64,000 nucleotides of DNA from positions 1,083,138 to 1,147,137 of the forward strand of contig NZ_SMGK01000002.1 of the NCBI RefSeq assembly GCF_004339725.1, written 5' to 3'. Source of the stretch: Acidipila rosea. Lineage in GTDB: Bacteria; Acidobacteriota; Terriglobia; Terriglobales; Acidobacteriaceae. This document shows, piece after piece, positions 25,218 to 34,670 of the stretch (positions within the stretch are counted from its first letter, which is position 1; every line of letters starts with the position of its first letter). Both the position numbers and the translations under genes were made by a program. A model generated the notes under the pieces. It saw only the letters and a program-made list of their open reading frames with translations. It made no database searches and was not told the DNA's origin.

Positions 25218-26351
25218 TTATCTCAACTTCAACGTGGTGAGAGCAAAAAGTGCAAACACCAATGCGCCGATCCAGAACCGTGCAATAACTTTTGACTCCG
25301 ACCAGCCGAGCAGTTCGAAGTGATGATGCAGCGGAGCCATCTTGAAAATACGCTTCTTGCGCAGCTTGTAGCTGCCCACCTGCAGGATCACGGACATTGC
25401 TTCCAGCACGAAGATGCCGCCGATAAAGGGCAGTAGCAGTTCCTGTTTGATGACGACTGCAACCGTACCGATGGCTCCGCCCAGCGCCAAGGAGCCGACA
25501 TCGCCCATGAAGACCTCCGCCGGATGCGCGTTGTACCAGAGGAAGCCGATGCTCGCGCCCACCATTGCGCCGCAGAAGACCGTCAGCTCGCCCACCAGCG
25601 GCATCCGCTGCAGCTCAAGGTAGTCAGAGAAGACGACATGGCCGCTAACGTAGGTGAGCACCGCGAGCGCGCCTGCAGCGATGATAGTGCAGCCGATGGC
25701 TAGTCCATCGAGACCATCCGTGAGGTTGACTGCGTTGCTCGAAAAGACAATCACCAGCACCGTAAAGATGACAAAGGGCGCGAAGGCCAGCAGGCCGAGA
25801 TGCGGAATATGCCCAAGCGCATTGATTGCCAGATCCGGGCGGAACCGCTTCAGAAACGGCACCATCAATCGGGTGGAATAGCTCCCCTGCGTCTGCATGT
25901 ACACCAGGGAAATGGCAATGGCCCCGCTGACCAGAATCTGCAGGCCCATCTTGGCCCGGGCCGTGAGGCCAAGATTTCGCCTGTGGATGACCTTGATATA
26001 GTCATCAGCAAATCCGATGGCGCCGAAGGCCAGCGTAGAGCCCATCACCATCCATACAAAAGGGTTAGAGAGATCGGACCAAAGCAGCGTGGGCAGCAGG
26101 ATTGCGATACAGATCAGCACGCCGCCCATGGTTGGGGTACCGGCCTTCTTCTGATGCGCCTTCGGTCCCTCCTCGCGGATGTATTGGCCGATCTGAAACT
26201 CGCGCAGCTTCTCAATCACATAGGGACCGATGAGCAGCGCGATCAGCAGCGCCGTGAGCGAGGCAAAGGCGGTGCGGAACGTCAGGTACCGGAAGATGCG
26301 AAAGGGTCTGAAATATGGGAACAGCTTTTGGTAGAGCAGCCAGTAAAGCAA
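25218..26351 (-). CDS. mraY: MraY, phospho-MurNAc-pentapeptide translocase
   Basis: A 377-residue polytopic membrane enzyme that moves phospho-MurNAc-pentapeptide onto undecaprenyl phosphate to make lipid I. It shows [10 protein letters not shown] near residue 68, the catalytic aspartate pair in GFADDYIKV near 117, [10 protein letters not shown] near 193 and the APLHHHFE histidines near the C-terminus. The length is slightly above the usual 360. It lies between murF and murD. Confidence 0.97.
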   Translation of the reverse strand: MLYWLLYQKLFPYFRPFRIFRYLTFRTAFASLTALLIALLIGPYVIEKLREFQIGQYIREEGPKAHQKKAGTPTMGGVLICIAILLPTLLWSDLSNPFVWMVMGSTLAFGAIGFADDYIKVIHRRNLGLTARAKMGLQILVSGAIAISLVYMQTQGSYSTRLMVPFLKRFRPDLAINALGHIPHLGLLAFAPFVIFTVLVIVFSSNAVNLTDGLDGLAIGCTIIAAGALAVLTYVSGHVVFSDYLELQRMPLVGELTVFCGAMVGASIGFLWYNAHPAEVFMGDVGSLALGGAIGTVAVVIKQELLLPFIGGIFVLEAMSVILQVGSYKLRKKRIFKMAPLHHHFELLGWSESKVIARFWIGALVFALFALTTLKLR

Positions 26352-26415
26352 ACTTCCTCCGGCAATGCTGAGGGATTCTTGACCTTATGTTACTTCGTGC
26401 CGCACCGGAGACGCA

Positions 26416-27807
26416 TTACTCCGTCGCAAGTTCAGCAAGTGCGCGTTCCAGCTTTACGCCGCGCGAAGCTTTGAGCAGCGCCACGTCGCCCGGGCGCAGG
26501 TTGGCCTTCAGCCATGCGCCCGCCGCTTCCGGAGTTTCCAGGAAGATGGCCTGCAACCCACTCTCAGCAGCTGCCTCCACGATCCGGGCGGCCTCTCCCC
26601 GCACTCCCAGAACGATATCTATATGATTTGCCGCCGCCTCCACGCCGCAGGCGCGATGCAGTTCGCGTGAGTCGGGGCCAAGCTCCAGCATCTCACCGGC
26701 AACCAAGATCCGCCGCGTGGCCGGAACTGCAGCGAGCGTGCGGATCATCGCCTTCAGCGCCTCAGGGTTGCAGTTATAGGAGTCATTGATAAGCTTTGCG
26801 CCGTGGAATTCAACCATCTGGCCGCGCTTGTCGCCCGGCTCCAGCGATGCCAGGGCAAGCGCGCAATCTGCAAGCGGAACCCCGTACTTCGTCCCGACGG
26901 CGATGGCAGCGAGCGCGTTGGTCACGTTGTGTCGCCCCATCAGCTTAAGCTGCACACGCTGTTCCTGTGTGCCTGCGTGCACGTGCATGGTGACGCCATC
27001 GGCTCCATGTTCCACCACGTCAAAGGCCCGAGGATCGCCGCATGGCCCAGAGCCGAAATAGATCACTTCCCCCTGAAAGTCGCGGCCAAACTGCGAGACA
27101 TAGGCATCGTCGCAGTTGAGGAATGCCTTGCCGCGGCCGCTGACGTCGGCCACCAGCTCATACTTGGCGCGAGCGACCCCGGCAATGCCATCGGGAAAAT
27201 TCTGTGCATGCGCGTTGCCGACATTCGTCACGACCGCCCAGTCCGGCGACGCGATGCGTGCCAGCATGGTGATCTCACCTGCGTTCGACATGCCCATCTC
27301 AATAACCGCAACGTCATGCAGTGCACGGTCAAGTTTGAGCAGCTGCAGCGGCAGTCCGAAGCCATTATTCAGGTTGCCCTGCGACTTCAGTACGCGGCAC
27401 TTCATGCTGAGTACGGCAGCGATTGCGTCCTTCGTCGTGGTCTTGCCCGCGCTGCCCGTAATGCCGATCAAGAGTCTGCCCCAGTGGCGGCGCACATACG
27501 CTGCCAGACGCTGCAGCCCCAGCAGCGGATCATCGACTACGATCAGCGGCAGGCTCCGCACCCGCTCAGGCAGATTGAGAAGTTGGGACTCCGCGACAAC
27601 CGCTGCAACCGCTTCGCGCGCAAAGGCGGCCTCGATAAAGTCATGGCCATCGAAGCGCTCTCCACGCACCGCAAAGAAGAGCTCGCCCGCTTGCATCGTG
27701 CGCGAATCGATGGAATACCCCGTTGCGATTAACTCCCCGATGGGTTTGCCCGGGAGGCGCAGCTTTCCGCCAGCCTCGAGCGCAGCCGTTGCCAGGTCGA
27801 GATTCAT
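26416..27807 (-). CDS. murF: MurF, UDP-MurNAc-tripeptide:D-Ala-D-Ala ligase
   Basis: A 463-residue Mur ligase that completes the pentapeptide by adding D-Ala-D-Ala. It has an N-terminal substrate domain with IDSRTMQAGELFFAVRGERFDGH, the P-loop GITGSAGKTTTKDA near residue 113, and LINDSYNCNPEALKAMI near 335. The start overlaps the murE stop by four bases. No ddl, the enzyme that makes D-Ala-D-Ala, is in the window. Confidence 0.96.
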   Translation of the reverse strand: MNLDLATAALEAGGKLRLPGKPIGELIATGYSIDSRTMQAGELFFAVRGERFDGHDFIEAAFAREAVAAVVAESQLLNLPERVRSLPLIVVDDPLLGLQRLAAYVRRHWGRLLIGITGSAGKTTTKDAIAAVLSMKCRVLKSQGNLNNGFGLPLQLLKLDRALHDVAVIEMGMSNAGEITMLARIASPDWAVVTNVGNAHAQNFPDGIAGVARAKYELVADVSGRGKAFLNCDDAYVSQFGRDFQGEVIYFGSGPCGDPRAFDVVEHGADGVTMHVHAGTQEQRVQLKLMGRHNVTNALAAIAVGTKYGVPLADCALALASLEPGDKRGQMVEFHGAKLINDSYNCNPEALKAMIRTLAAVPATRRILVAGEMLELGPDSRELHRACGVEAAANHIDIVLGVRGEAARIVEAAAESGLQAIFLETPEAAGAWLKANLRPGDVALLKASRGVKLERALAELATE

Positions 27808-29306
27808 CCCTGCTTCCTCCTTTCACGCAGTACAGTCATCGCCACGCTCACATCATCGAACGGAATGGTTCCGGTGCGCAGAGTTTGGGTCTTTTCATGA
27901 CCCTTGCCAGCAAGCAGCACGATGTCGCCTGCGGTTGCGGCTCCGACAGCAAGCGCAATGGCGCGCGCCCGGTCAGGTTCCGCGATGAATTCACAGTGCG
28001 TTGCCTCCAGCCCGGGCAATACATCCCGCAAGATCGCCTCGGGCTCTTCACTGCGTGGATTATCTGACGTCAGCACGACAAAGTCGCTGCCCTCGCCCGC
28101 AGCACGCCCCATCAATGGGCGCTTGGTCTTGTCACGATCGCCGCCACAACCAAAGAGCGTGAGAACGCGACCGCCCGACGACTGCACAAATTCACGCGCC
28201 AGCGCGATCAGGTTTCGAAGCGCATCGTCCGTGTGCGCATAGTCCACGACCACGGTGAAGGGCTGCCCTGCATCGACCGTCTGAAAGCGTCCCGGGACGC
28301 ATGGCAGGGAGGCGGAACTCGCGGCGACCTGCTCCAGCGTAAGTCCCCGCGCGAGCGCAGCAGCCAAAGCGGCAAGCAGGTTGTGCACATTCACACGGCC
28401 CGTGAGACGGCTTGTGATTTCAGCGGCCCCGTGTGGCGCCTCCAGTCGAAACGACATGCCGTTCGTGCGCATTCTGATCTCTTCTGCGCGGAACTCCCCC
28501 GTCTCGATGCCATAGGAGAAAATCTCCGCCCCGGCCTCGCGCGCACGCAGTGCAAACCTCGCTCCGTGCTCATCGTCGATGTTTACCACAGCCACCCGCG
28601 GAGGCTGGCCAAGTGTGCCGTCAAAGAGCGCGAGCTTGGCGTGAAAATAATGCTCCATGGTGCCGTGATAATCGAGGTGATCGCGCGTGAGGTTGGTAAA
28701 GATAGCAACGTCAAAAGGCAGACCATGCACGCGTCCCTGATCAAGCGCATGCGAGGAGACCTCCATCACCGCCTCCGTAACGCCTGCGCGTACTCCTTCA
28801 TCGAAGAGCTCCAGCAGGTCGCGCGACTCAGGCGTCGTGTGCGGGGATGGCTTCACCTTGCCGGCGACGTGACACTCGATCGTTCCCACCAGCACCGTCT
28901 TGCGCTGAGCCTGGTTTAGAAGCCCCTCAAGCAGAAATGCAGTAGTCGTCTTGCCGTTGGTTCCGGTGACGCCGCTCAAGGCGAGCTTCTGCTCCGGATG
29001 GTGAAAGAAGTTGGCGGCCAGCTGCGCCAGGGCTTTTCTGCCGTGCCTCACCTCTATCGCGGCAATCTGCGGATAAGCCTGCACCACCTCGTCGAAGGCT
29101 GCCGCTGAATCTGTAACTATGGCGGTTGCGTCTTCACGCACAGCATCGGCGACATAGCGATTGCCATCCACCGAACCGCCCCGCATGGCCACAAAAAGCG
29201 AACCTGCGCCAACGCTACGCGAATCGTACTCGACGCCAGCGACCTCGACATCTGGCCCCGCCCGGCGCACGCATTCAACTCCCGCTGTTACCTCATCGAT
29301 CTTCAT
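27804..29306 (-). CDS. murE: MurE, UDP-MurNAc-dipeptide:meso-diaminopimelate ligase
   Basis: A 500-residue Mur ligase that adds the third residue of the stem peptide. The P-loop GVTGTNGKTTTAF lies near residue 114, and the DNPRSEEPEAIL motif near 415 is the signature of meso-diaminopimelate specificity, so the cell wall is of the Gram-negative DAP type. Four-base overlaps at both ends link it to ftsI upstream and murF downstream. Confidence 0.97.
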   Translation of the reverse strand: MKIDEVTAGVECVRRAGPDVEVAGVEYDSRSVGAGSLFVAMRGGSVDGNRYVADAVREDATAIVTDSAAAFDEVVQAYPQIAAIEVRHGRKALAQLAANFFHHPEQKLALSGVTGTNGKTTTAFLLEGLLNQAQRKTVLVGTIECHVAGKVKPSPHTTPESRDLLELFDEGVRAGVTEAVMEVSSHALDQGRVHGLPFDVAIFTNLTRDHLDYHGTMEHYFHAKLALFDGTLGQPPRVAVVNIDDEHGARFALRAREAGAEIFSYGIETGEFRAEEIRMRTNGMSFRLEAPHGAAEITSRLTGRVNVHNLLAALAAALARGLTLEQVAASSASLPCVPGRFQTVDAGQPFTVVVDYAHTDDALRNLIALAREFVQSSGGRVLTLFGCGGDRDKTKRPLMGRAAGEGSDFVVLTSDNPRSEEPEAILRDVLPGLEATHCEFIAEPDRARAIALAVGAATAGDIVLLAGKGHEKTQTLRTGTIPFDDVSVAMTVLRERRKQG

Positions 29307-31636
29307 CGTTTGAACCGCACCACAATTTCCGCGCCCACCGGCACCATCGTTCCCGGAGCAGGCGCCTGCTCCCGCGCGATTCCATCGCCGAGCACCTGCA
29401 CGCCAAGTCCAACCGCACCCGCACGCTCAATGACCGCACGCACGCTTTGCCCCACAACAGACGGCACCGCAACCCGGCGACGCGCATCCACCGTAACCGG
29501 CTCGCCCGCCGGCTGCGGCGACGCAGGAGCCTTCGCCGGAGCAGAGGGCGCGGGTGATAAGCCCGGCGGAGCTCCGACCTTAGCATCGGCGCTGCTCTGG
29601 TCTGACGTGGCTGCTGGCGCTGCAGTCGCTGCCCTTAGTGTATTGTCCCCTGCTGCCAGCGGCGCGGCAGCCTTCGGATCATGCTCAGGGGCACGCAAGG
29701 GGTCGTCCGCAGGCAGATCGTTCACCTCTGCGAAAAGCCCATTCAGGTCGCCAACCTGTTCCGAATCCACTTCTTTCACCTGCACTGCCTTACGCGCCTT
29801 CGCCAGCTCGGGAGCTGTCTTCAATGGCTCATCATGTGGAACGCCGAGATACTCGAGCACCTGCTGAGCCAGCTCATTGAAGACAGGCGCACTCACCGAC
29901 GATCCGAAGTGGGAACCAACACTCGGTGAATCGATGATGACGGCGATGCTTACCGCCGGGTTATTCACCGGCGCAAAGCCAACAAAAGATGCGATGTACT
30001 TCGTCTTGGAATAGGTATGCGTGCGCACGTCGATCTTCTGCGCCGTTCCTGTCTTACCGGCCGAGGTGTAGCCGTTCAGCTGGGCATTCTTGCCGGTTCC
30101 GTAGAGCACAACTCCCTGCATCATCTTTCTCATCTCTGCCGCAGTGTAGGTGGAGATGACGCGGTGGGCTCCCGGAGGCAGCGGATCGGGAAGGTCATAG
30201 CCGGGATGAAATGTTGCCGGCTTGAGCTGCGGATTTCCCTTGCGAAGGTCCGTGCTCTTCAGGATCAGGTGGGGCGGCAGATACATGCCGCCATTCGCGA
30301 TCGTCGATACCATGGTGATCAGCTGTACCGGCGTTACACCAATCTCCTGCCCCATGGGGATGGAGCCGATGGTCGTCGGCTGCCAGCGGTTCGGCGGCTT
30401 TACCAGCCCGCGTGTCTCGCCGGGCACCTCAAGCCCCGACTTCTGCCCAAACCCGTAGGCATGGATGTATTTGTAGAAGGTTTGTGGTCCCATCCGCAGA
30501 GCGAGCTTGATAGCGGCGACGTCGCTGGATTCCCACAAGGCCTGGCTGGTCGACAGGATCCCGTTGTAGTGGTCATCATGCACGGTGCGGCCGGCGACGA
30601 CGATCTTGCCGCCCTGGCAGTCAATCATCTGGTTGGGGTTCGTGACCTTCTCTTCGAGCGCGGCGGAGTAGGTTACGAGCTTAAACGTCGAGCCCGGCTC
30701 ATAAACATCGCTAACCGCATGGTCGCGCAGCAGGTCTCGGGTGGCATGGCGGAAGTCATTTGGATTGAAGGCAGGCCGGATCGCAAGCGCCAGAATCTGC
30801 CCCGTGTGCGGGTCCTGAACAACGACGGTGCCGTTAAGCGGCTTCACCCGTTCCATCGCGTGGTCGAGTGCCTGCTCCGCCATGAACTGGATGTTCGAAT
30901 CGACGGTCAGCACCAGGTTGTCACCCGCCTGTGGATCGCGTTCTTCACTGCCCAGCACATGGCGCCGGGCATCGAGGGCAGTCAGCATGCGCCCGGGGGT
31001 TCCGTGCAGCTGGCGGTCGAACTTCTGCTCGATGCCTCCCAGTCCGTTGTCATCCAGCCCGACATAGCCCAGCACCTGGGCGGCAATATCGTTGTCAGGA
31101 TAGAAGCGCTTGAACTCCTTCTGGAAGTAGATGCCTTTAAGCCCCAGCGCCTTTACCCGGGCGATCACGTCTTCGTTCTGCTTGCGGGCCACCCAGGCGA
31201 AGTTCTTCGAATCCCGCAGCCGGGCGAGGATCTGCTTCTCCGTCGTAAAGGAATCCGAGGGATCCGTGTGAACGATCTTCGCCAAGGCTGCTGCCGTCTG
31301 CGCCTTGGAGGTGCCCATTTCCGACGGAACAGCGTAGATGGAGTCGGCGAGGACGGTCATCGCCAGCTCATGAAGATTGCGGTCATAGAGAATGCCGCGG
31401 CGGGGAGCTACCTCAAAGGTCCGCTGCTGCTGCCTTGCAGCGCGCAAAACATATTCATGGTGTTCGAAGACCTGCAGCAGCACCAGGCGGAAACAAATAG
31501 CCAGCGCCCAGGCGCTAAAGAAGAGAAGAACGTAGAGCACGCGCAGACGGCGCATGGGGGTAACGACGCCCGTGCGCGTCGTCTTAACCGGGGGGAATGC
31601 TCGCGAAGGCTTGCGGTTGAAGGAAAACTGCTTCAC
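29303..31636 (-). CDS. ftsI: FtsI/PBP3-like septal transpeptidase with a PASTA domain
   Basis: A 777-residue class b penicillin-binding protein. It has one N-terminal membrane helix (about 29-55), a dimerisation domain, and a transpeptidase domain with the active serine in EPGSTFKLVT (SxxK, about 320), SSD as the second motif (about 380) and AGKTGTAQ (about 515). A long proline/alanine-rich linker (about 625-710) leads to one C-terminal PASTA domain (VPSVVGQSVRAVIERAG). PASTA domains bind peptidoglycan fragments and are mostly known from Gram-positive PBPs. The start is GTG. It crosslinks septal peptidoglycan with FtsW. Confidence 0.94.
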   Translation of the reverse strand: MKQFSFNRKPSRAFPPVKTTRTGVVTPMRRLRVLYVLLFFSAWALAICFRLVLLQVFEHHEYVLRAARQQQRTFEVAPRRGILYDRNLHELAMTVLADSIYAVPSEMGTSKAQTAAALAKIVHTDPSDSFTTEKQILARLRDSKNFAWVARKQNEDVIARVKALGLKGIYFQKEFKRFYPDNDIAAQVLGYVGLDDNGLGGIEQKFDRQLHGTPGRMLTALDARRHVLGSEERDPQAGDNLVLTVDSNIQFMAEQALDHAMERVKPLNGTVVVQDPHTGQILALAIRPAFNPNDFRHATRDLLRDHAVSDVYEPGSTFKLVTYSAALEEKVTNPNQMIDCQGGKIVVAGRTVHDDHYNGILSTSQALWESSDVAAIKLALRMGPQTFYKYIHAYGFGQKSGLEVPGETRGLVKPPNRWQPTTIGSIPMGQEIGVTPVQLITMVSTIANGGMYLPPHLILKSTDLRKGNPQLKPATFHPGYDLPDPLPPGAHRVISTYTAAEMRKMMQGVVLYGTGKNAQLNGYTSAGKTGTAQKIDVRTHTYSKTKYIASFVGFAPVNNPAVSIAVIIDSPSVGSHFGSSVSAPVFNELAQQVLEYLGVPHDEPLKTAPELAKARKAVQVKEVDSEQVGDLNGLFAEVNDLPADDPLRAPEHDPKAAAPLAAGDNTLRAATAAPAATSDQSSADAKVGAPPGLSPAPSAPAKAPASPQPAGEPVTVDARRRVAVPSVVGQSVRAVIERAGAVGLGVQVLGDGIAREQAPAPGTMVPVGAEIVVRFKR

Positions 31637-31671
31637 CTGCGAGACGCGCCCCCTACGCGGACTTTTTGAGA

Positions 31672-32184
31672 TTACCGCATCGACGGCAGAATGGGCGTAG
31701 CCTCCGCAAGCACCGGGGTGCTCGGGTCGACCGAGGCATCAGGCCGTACGACCTGTCCGGGCCGTGGAGCCTCGAGGCCAAGCTGACGTGCGATACGATC
31801 AATGCGAACCGGGTCGCCCAGCTCTGCCTCGCTAAGCCGGAGCTGGCGATTCTGCTCCTCCAGCGACAGCAGCTGCTGCTTCTCTGACTCTACCCGATAT
31901 CCATATTCTATAGAGCTGAAATGCTGCCAGCCATAGACAAGCACCATGACCAGCAGGAGCGCCATGACCGACGCAAAGCTGCGCATCTCGCGAACGCGCA
32001 CCGGATCGGCGGCTTTGACCAGCCGGGAATTGTCCAGCCTTTTGGTGAAGAGCACCTCAGGCGTAGGCCCACGGCGAGCGCGCTGCTGTGCCGCTCGCAG
32101 CGCCAACTCCCGCTCTTCGGGAGTTATTGTCTGCTGGCGTCCACCGTCGAAAATTCCCTGCGCCGCGATTGCCTGAGTTGCCAT
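31672..32184 (-). CDS. ftsL: FtsL-like division protein
   Basis: A 170-residue bitopic membrane protein. About 65 cytoplasmic residues, one transmembrane segment (about 69-88), then a leucine-rich coiled coil (about 95-122, YRVESEKQQLLSLEEQNRQL) match FtsL, which links FtsB/FtsQ to FtsWI at the septum. FtsL sequences are poorly conserved; the call rests on topology and on the slot between rsmH and ftsI. The cytoplasmic part is longer than in E. coli, and the tail is proline-rich. Confidence 0.8.
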   Translation of the reverse strand: MATQAIAAQGIFDGGRQQTITPEERELALRAAQQRARRGPTPEVLFTKRLDNSRLVKAADPVRVREMRSFASVMALLLVMVLVYGWQHFSSIEYGYRVESEKQQLLSLEEQNRQLRLSEAELGDPVRIDRIARQLGLEAPRPGQVVRPDASVDPSTPVLAEATPILPSMR

Positions 32185-32337
32185 AATCTCATCTCCAAAA
32201 AACTGTTGCCGCTTTCAATCTCTTCCCTCACGAAACGACCGGGCCAGGGCCGCTATAGATCGGAGGGATAACTTGCTGGGGATTTGCCGTACACTTTCGC
32301 CATTTACAACGGAGGGACGGCCCCGGCCCGACCTTTT

Positions 32338-33246
32338 TTACTTTCTTTCCGCTGCCCGCAGCTTCGCGCTGCGCGACCGCGGATTGCGATCCATTTCCTC
32401 TTCGTCTGCCGTTACCGGCTTACGGGTAAGCACTTCGTAAATTCCCTGCTGCGCTCCTTCGCGCAGCGCGTCCTTAGCCAGCCGGTCTTCAAGAGAGTGG
32501 AAGCTGATGACTACCAGCCTTCCGCCCGGCTTCAGAAGCCCGGGAGCTGCCTTGAGCAACGCGCTTATCTCTTCCAGCTCGGCATTGACGTAAATTCGGA
32601 GAGCCTGAAAGGTTCTGGTCGCTGGATGAATCGAGTGCCTGCCCCGTTCTGGTTTCATCGCCGGGGCGGCAGCCGCTACGACTCTGGCTAACTGTGCCGT
32701 CGTCGTCAACGGCCGCGCCCTGACAATGGCTCTGGCAATTCTCCGCGACCTCCTCTCCTCTCCGAATTCGTAAATCAGGTCGGCGAGTTCTTTTTCTCCA
32801 GCCTGGTTTACCACTTGTGCGGCGGTTGGTCCCTGGCGCGGATTCATCCGCATATCCAGTGGCCCATCCGCCTGAAAACTAAATCCTCTCTGTGCGTCGT
32901 CAAAGTGCATCGAGCTGGCGCCGAAATCGGCCAGCAGCCCATCGAGACTCGCCGGTGGAATCAACTCCACCGCCTGGGAGAACTCGACGCCATGCACCTC
33001 AACCTGCGGCATCGCGTCGCCCAGCTCCTGCTTCAGAGCTTCGAGCCTTTCGCCAGCCAGCCGCAGCGCCTCCGGATCGCGGTCAAAGGCTATCAACCTG
33101 CCCTTCGGCCCCAGCAGTCGTGCTATTGCGCTGGAGTGGCCCGCGAAGCCCAGCGTGGCGTCGACGTAGGTGCCGCCTGCGCGCACATTCAGGAATTGGA
33201 TCGCATTTTGTAAAAGAACCGGCACATGCCGTTCATCGTTCGCCAT
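32338..33246 (-). CDS. rsmH: RsmH, 16S rRNA C1402 N4-methyltransferase
   Basis: A 302-residue SAM-dependent methylase (MraW) that modifies the ribosomal P-site cytosine 1402. It has an HVPVLLQNAI start, the SAM site YVDATLGFAGHSSAI near residue 33, the MRMNPRQGPTAAQVVN loop near 132 and the VVISFHSLEDRLAKD motif near 250. A GGGGGAG ribosome site lies close to the ATG but can pair with CCCCC (33252-33256 with 33259-33263), which may lower its use. It is the second gene of the dcw cluster. Confidence 0.96.
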   Translation of the reverse strand: MANDERHVPVLLQNAIQFLNVRAGGTYVDATLGFAGHSSAIARLLGPKGRLIAFDRDPEALRLAGERLEALKQELGDAMPQVEVHGVEFSQAVELIPPASLDGLLADFGASSMHFDDAQRGFSFQADGPLDMRMNPRQGPTAAQVVNQAGEKELADLIYEFGEERRSRRIARAIVRARPLTTTAQLARVVAAAAPAMKPERGRHSIHPATRTFQALRIYVNAELEEISALLKAAPGLLKPGGRLVVISFHSLEDRLAKDALREGAQQGIYEVLTRKPVTADEEEMDRNPRSRSAKLRAAERK

Positions 33247-33269
33247 GTGCTCCCCCTTGGGGGTTTTGC

Positions 33270-33713
33270 CTACAACCCAAAGTCCGCCAGCGCCTGTGCA
33301 TCTTCCGCCGTCAGCGGGTTATCGTCCATGTTCTGCTTGAATGCCTCGTGGTTTGCGACCTCGAGGTACGTCTGCATACCGAAAACAACTACGTCGGCCG
33401 TTACCTTTGCCGACTCGCGCAGAATCTGCGGTAACAGCAACCGCCCCTGCGCATCCATCTCCGCCATCTGGCCGTAGTAGTTCACCCGGTCCAGGTACTT
33501 CTTCTTCGCAGGATTCATGCCGGGGATCGCGGCCAGCTTCTGCTCGATCTTTTCCCACTCCTGCAGCGGATAAATCTGGGCTACCCGTCCGTCGGTGCTC
33601 GTGATGTAGAACTGCGAGCCCTTGTAAACCTCGTCGATACGGCGCTTGAACTCCGCCGGGAGCTTAAGGCGCCCTTTGTCATCGACCCGGGTTGGGTGGT
33701 TGCCGCGGAACAT
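33270..33713 (-). CDS. mraZ: MraZ, transcriptional regulator of the dcw cluster
   Basis: A 147-residue protein with two MraZ/AbrB-like swapped-hairpin domains, each with its DxxGR signature: VDDKGRLKLP near residue 11 and MDAQGRLLLP near 90. MraZ forms ring oligomers that bind short direct repeats before its own gene and repress the division operon. Three GTGG repeats lie 46-69 bases before this ATG. It is the first gene of the cluster, as in most bacteria. Confidence 0.97.
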   Translation of the reverse strand: MFRGNHPTRVDDKGRLKLPAEFKRRIDEVYKGSQFYITSTDGRVAQIYPLQEWEKIEQKLAAIPGMNPAKKKYLDRVNYYGQMAEMDAQGRLLLPQILRESAKVTADVVVFGMQTYLEVANHEAFKQNMDDNPLTAEDAQALADFGL

Positions 33714-33758
33714 CTGCTACTCTTTTCGTCAGGTGCGGGCAAAAGGATTAGTTTTGCT

Positions 33759-33782
33759 CCACTCTTGACCACTTTCGTCCAC
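33759..33782 (-). promoter_or_regulatory. Putative MraZ operator: three GTGG repeats at 10-bp period
   Basis: On the minus strand GTGG occurs at 33782-33779, 33772-33769 and 33762-33759, exactly one helical turn apart. Known MraZ sites are short G-rich direct repeats with the same 10-bp period. A weak promoter, TTGGAG with TACGAT 18 bases downstream, lies just before them, so bound MraZ would sit at the transcription start. Confidence 0.6.
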
Positions 33783-33980
33783 AATCGTAACGCACTGTAA
33801 GATGCGGCTCCAAGCGGAAACTCGTCTGCGAATGAACTAAAGTTTGTCCGATTTAGGAAAAGCAGTGGATCGCCTGTGGAAAGCCGGGGCACTTGTGTAA
33901 ATTTTGCCGCTGACCACTACCTGAAGTGTTAACTTTCTCGGTCCCACCCCTTAAGGAAGAGCTTGCCAAAAAACCCTGCT

Positions 33981-34502
33981 TCAGGCGGAGGACTGCTCCC
34001 GTGCAGCCTCTCGCTCGCGTGCCCGGATCTGCAGGATGAAGAGCAGGTAGAGGACAACCAGAACATTGATGAGCACCAGCACCACTTTGACCCAGGTGAA
34101 ATGCCGGATAATCTCGAAGAACTCCCAGGGCAGGAAGGACGCGGTGAGAATCAGGGTGAGGTACTCAGCCCAGGTCTTTTCCAGCGCCAGTCCCGTGCCC
34201 TCCACCAGGTCCAGGGCAGCGTAGCAAAAGATGCCGAAGCTGATCTGCTTCAGCCGATGATCGTCGATGAGGGCTGCCTTATCGAGCAGCAGATTAATAA
34301 AGCGGCTCTCGGGATCGAAGCGCATGTCAATAAACCAGCGCGTCAACAGGTCAACAATGTCCTTATGCAGCAGCTTGAGGGCGCCAAAGCCGAGAAGAAT
34401 AAACAAAAGTCCCTTTAGCAGCTTCAGCCCGCCGATGAAGATCAGCCACTGATTGTGCTTATGGTGCTTCGCTATGTCCTTCTCCCGCTGCGTAGTCGGC
34501 AA
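33981..34502 (-). CDS. DUF2127 membrane protein
   Basis: A 173-residue membrane protein of the DUF2127 family with about four hydrophobic segments (GLKLLKGLLFILLGFGAL near residue 25, a charged loop with RFINLLLDKA, the conserved LDLVEGTGLALEKTWAEY near 97, and a C-terminal helix). No activity is known for the family. It lies upstream of mraZ on the same strand, 267 bases away, with the mraZ promoter between, so it is probably a separate unit. Confidence 0.88.
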   Translation of the reverse strand: MPTTQREKDIAKHHKHNQWLIFIGGLKLLKGLLFILLGFGALKLLHKDIVDLLTRWFIDMRFDPESRFINLLLDKAALIDDHRLKQISFGIFCYAALDLVEGTGLALEKTWAEYLTLILTASFLPWEFFEIIRHFTWVKVVLVLINVLVVLYLLFILQIRAREREAAREQSSA

Positions 34503-34670
34503 ACCCTAAGTCCTTTGTAAAAAAACATGTTGTCCGCCTCTTGCACTCCGCTCCGCCAGTGGATCGCTGCGGACACCGGTGTTGGATCTCTGCAGGCTGG
34601 CTGTCAAGAAACTCAACCGCGAGCTTTCCCGGTTGACAGCCTCGGAGCGCATCGACCGGCAAAGCCTCAC

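Noticed and set aside
30017..31669. Long open frame on the plus strand opposite ftsI
   Set aside because: It is the antisense of a clearly conserved gene; GC-rich codon bias keeps the opposite frame open and the product has no domain.
33860..33895. Further GTGG copies near 33865 as extra MraZ boxes
   Set aside because: They have an 11-base spacing, lie on the opposite strand and sit upstream of the likely promoter.
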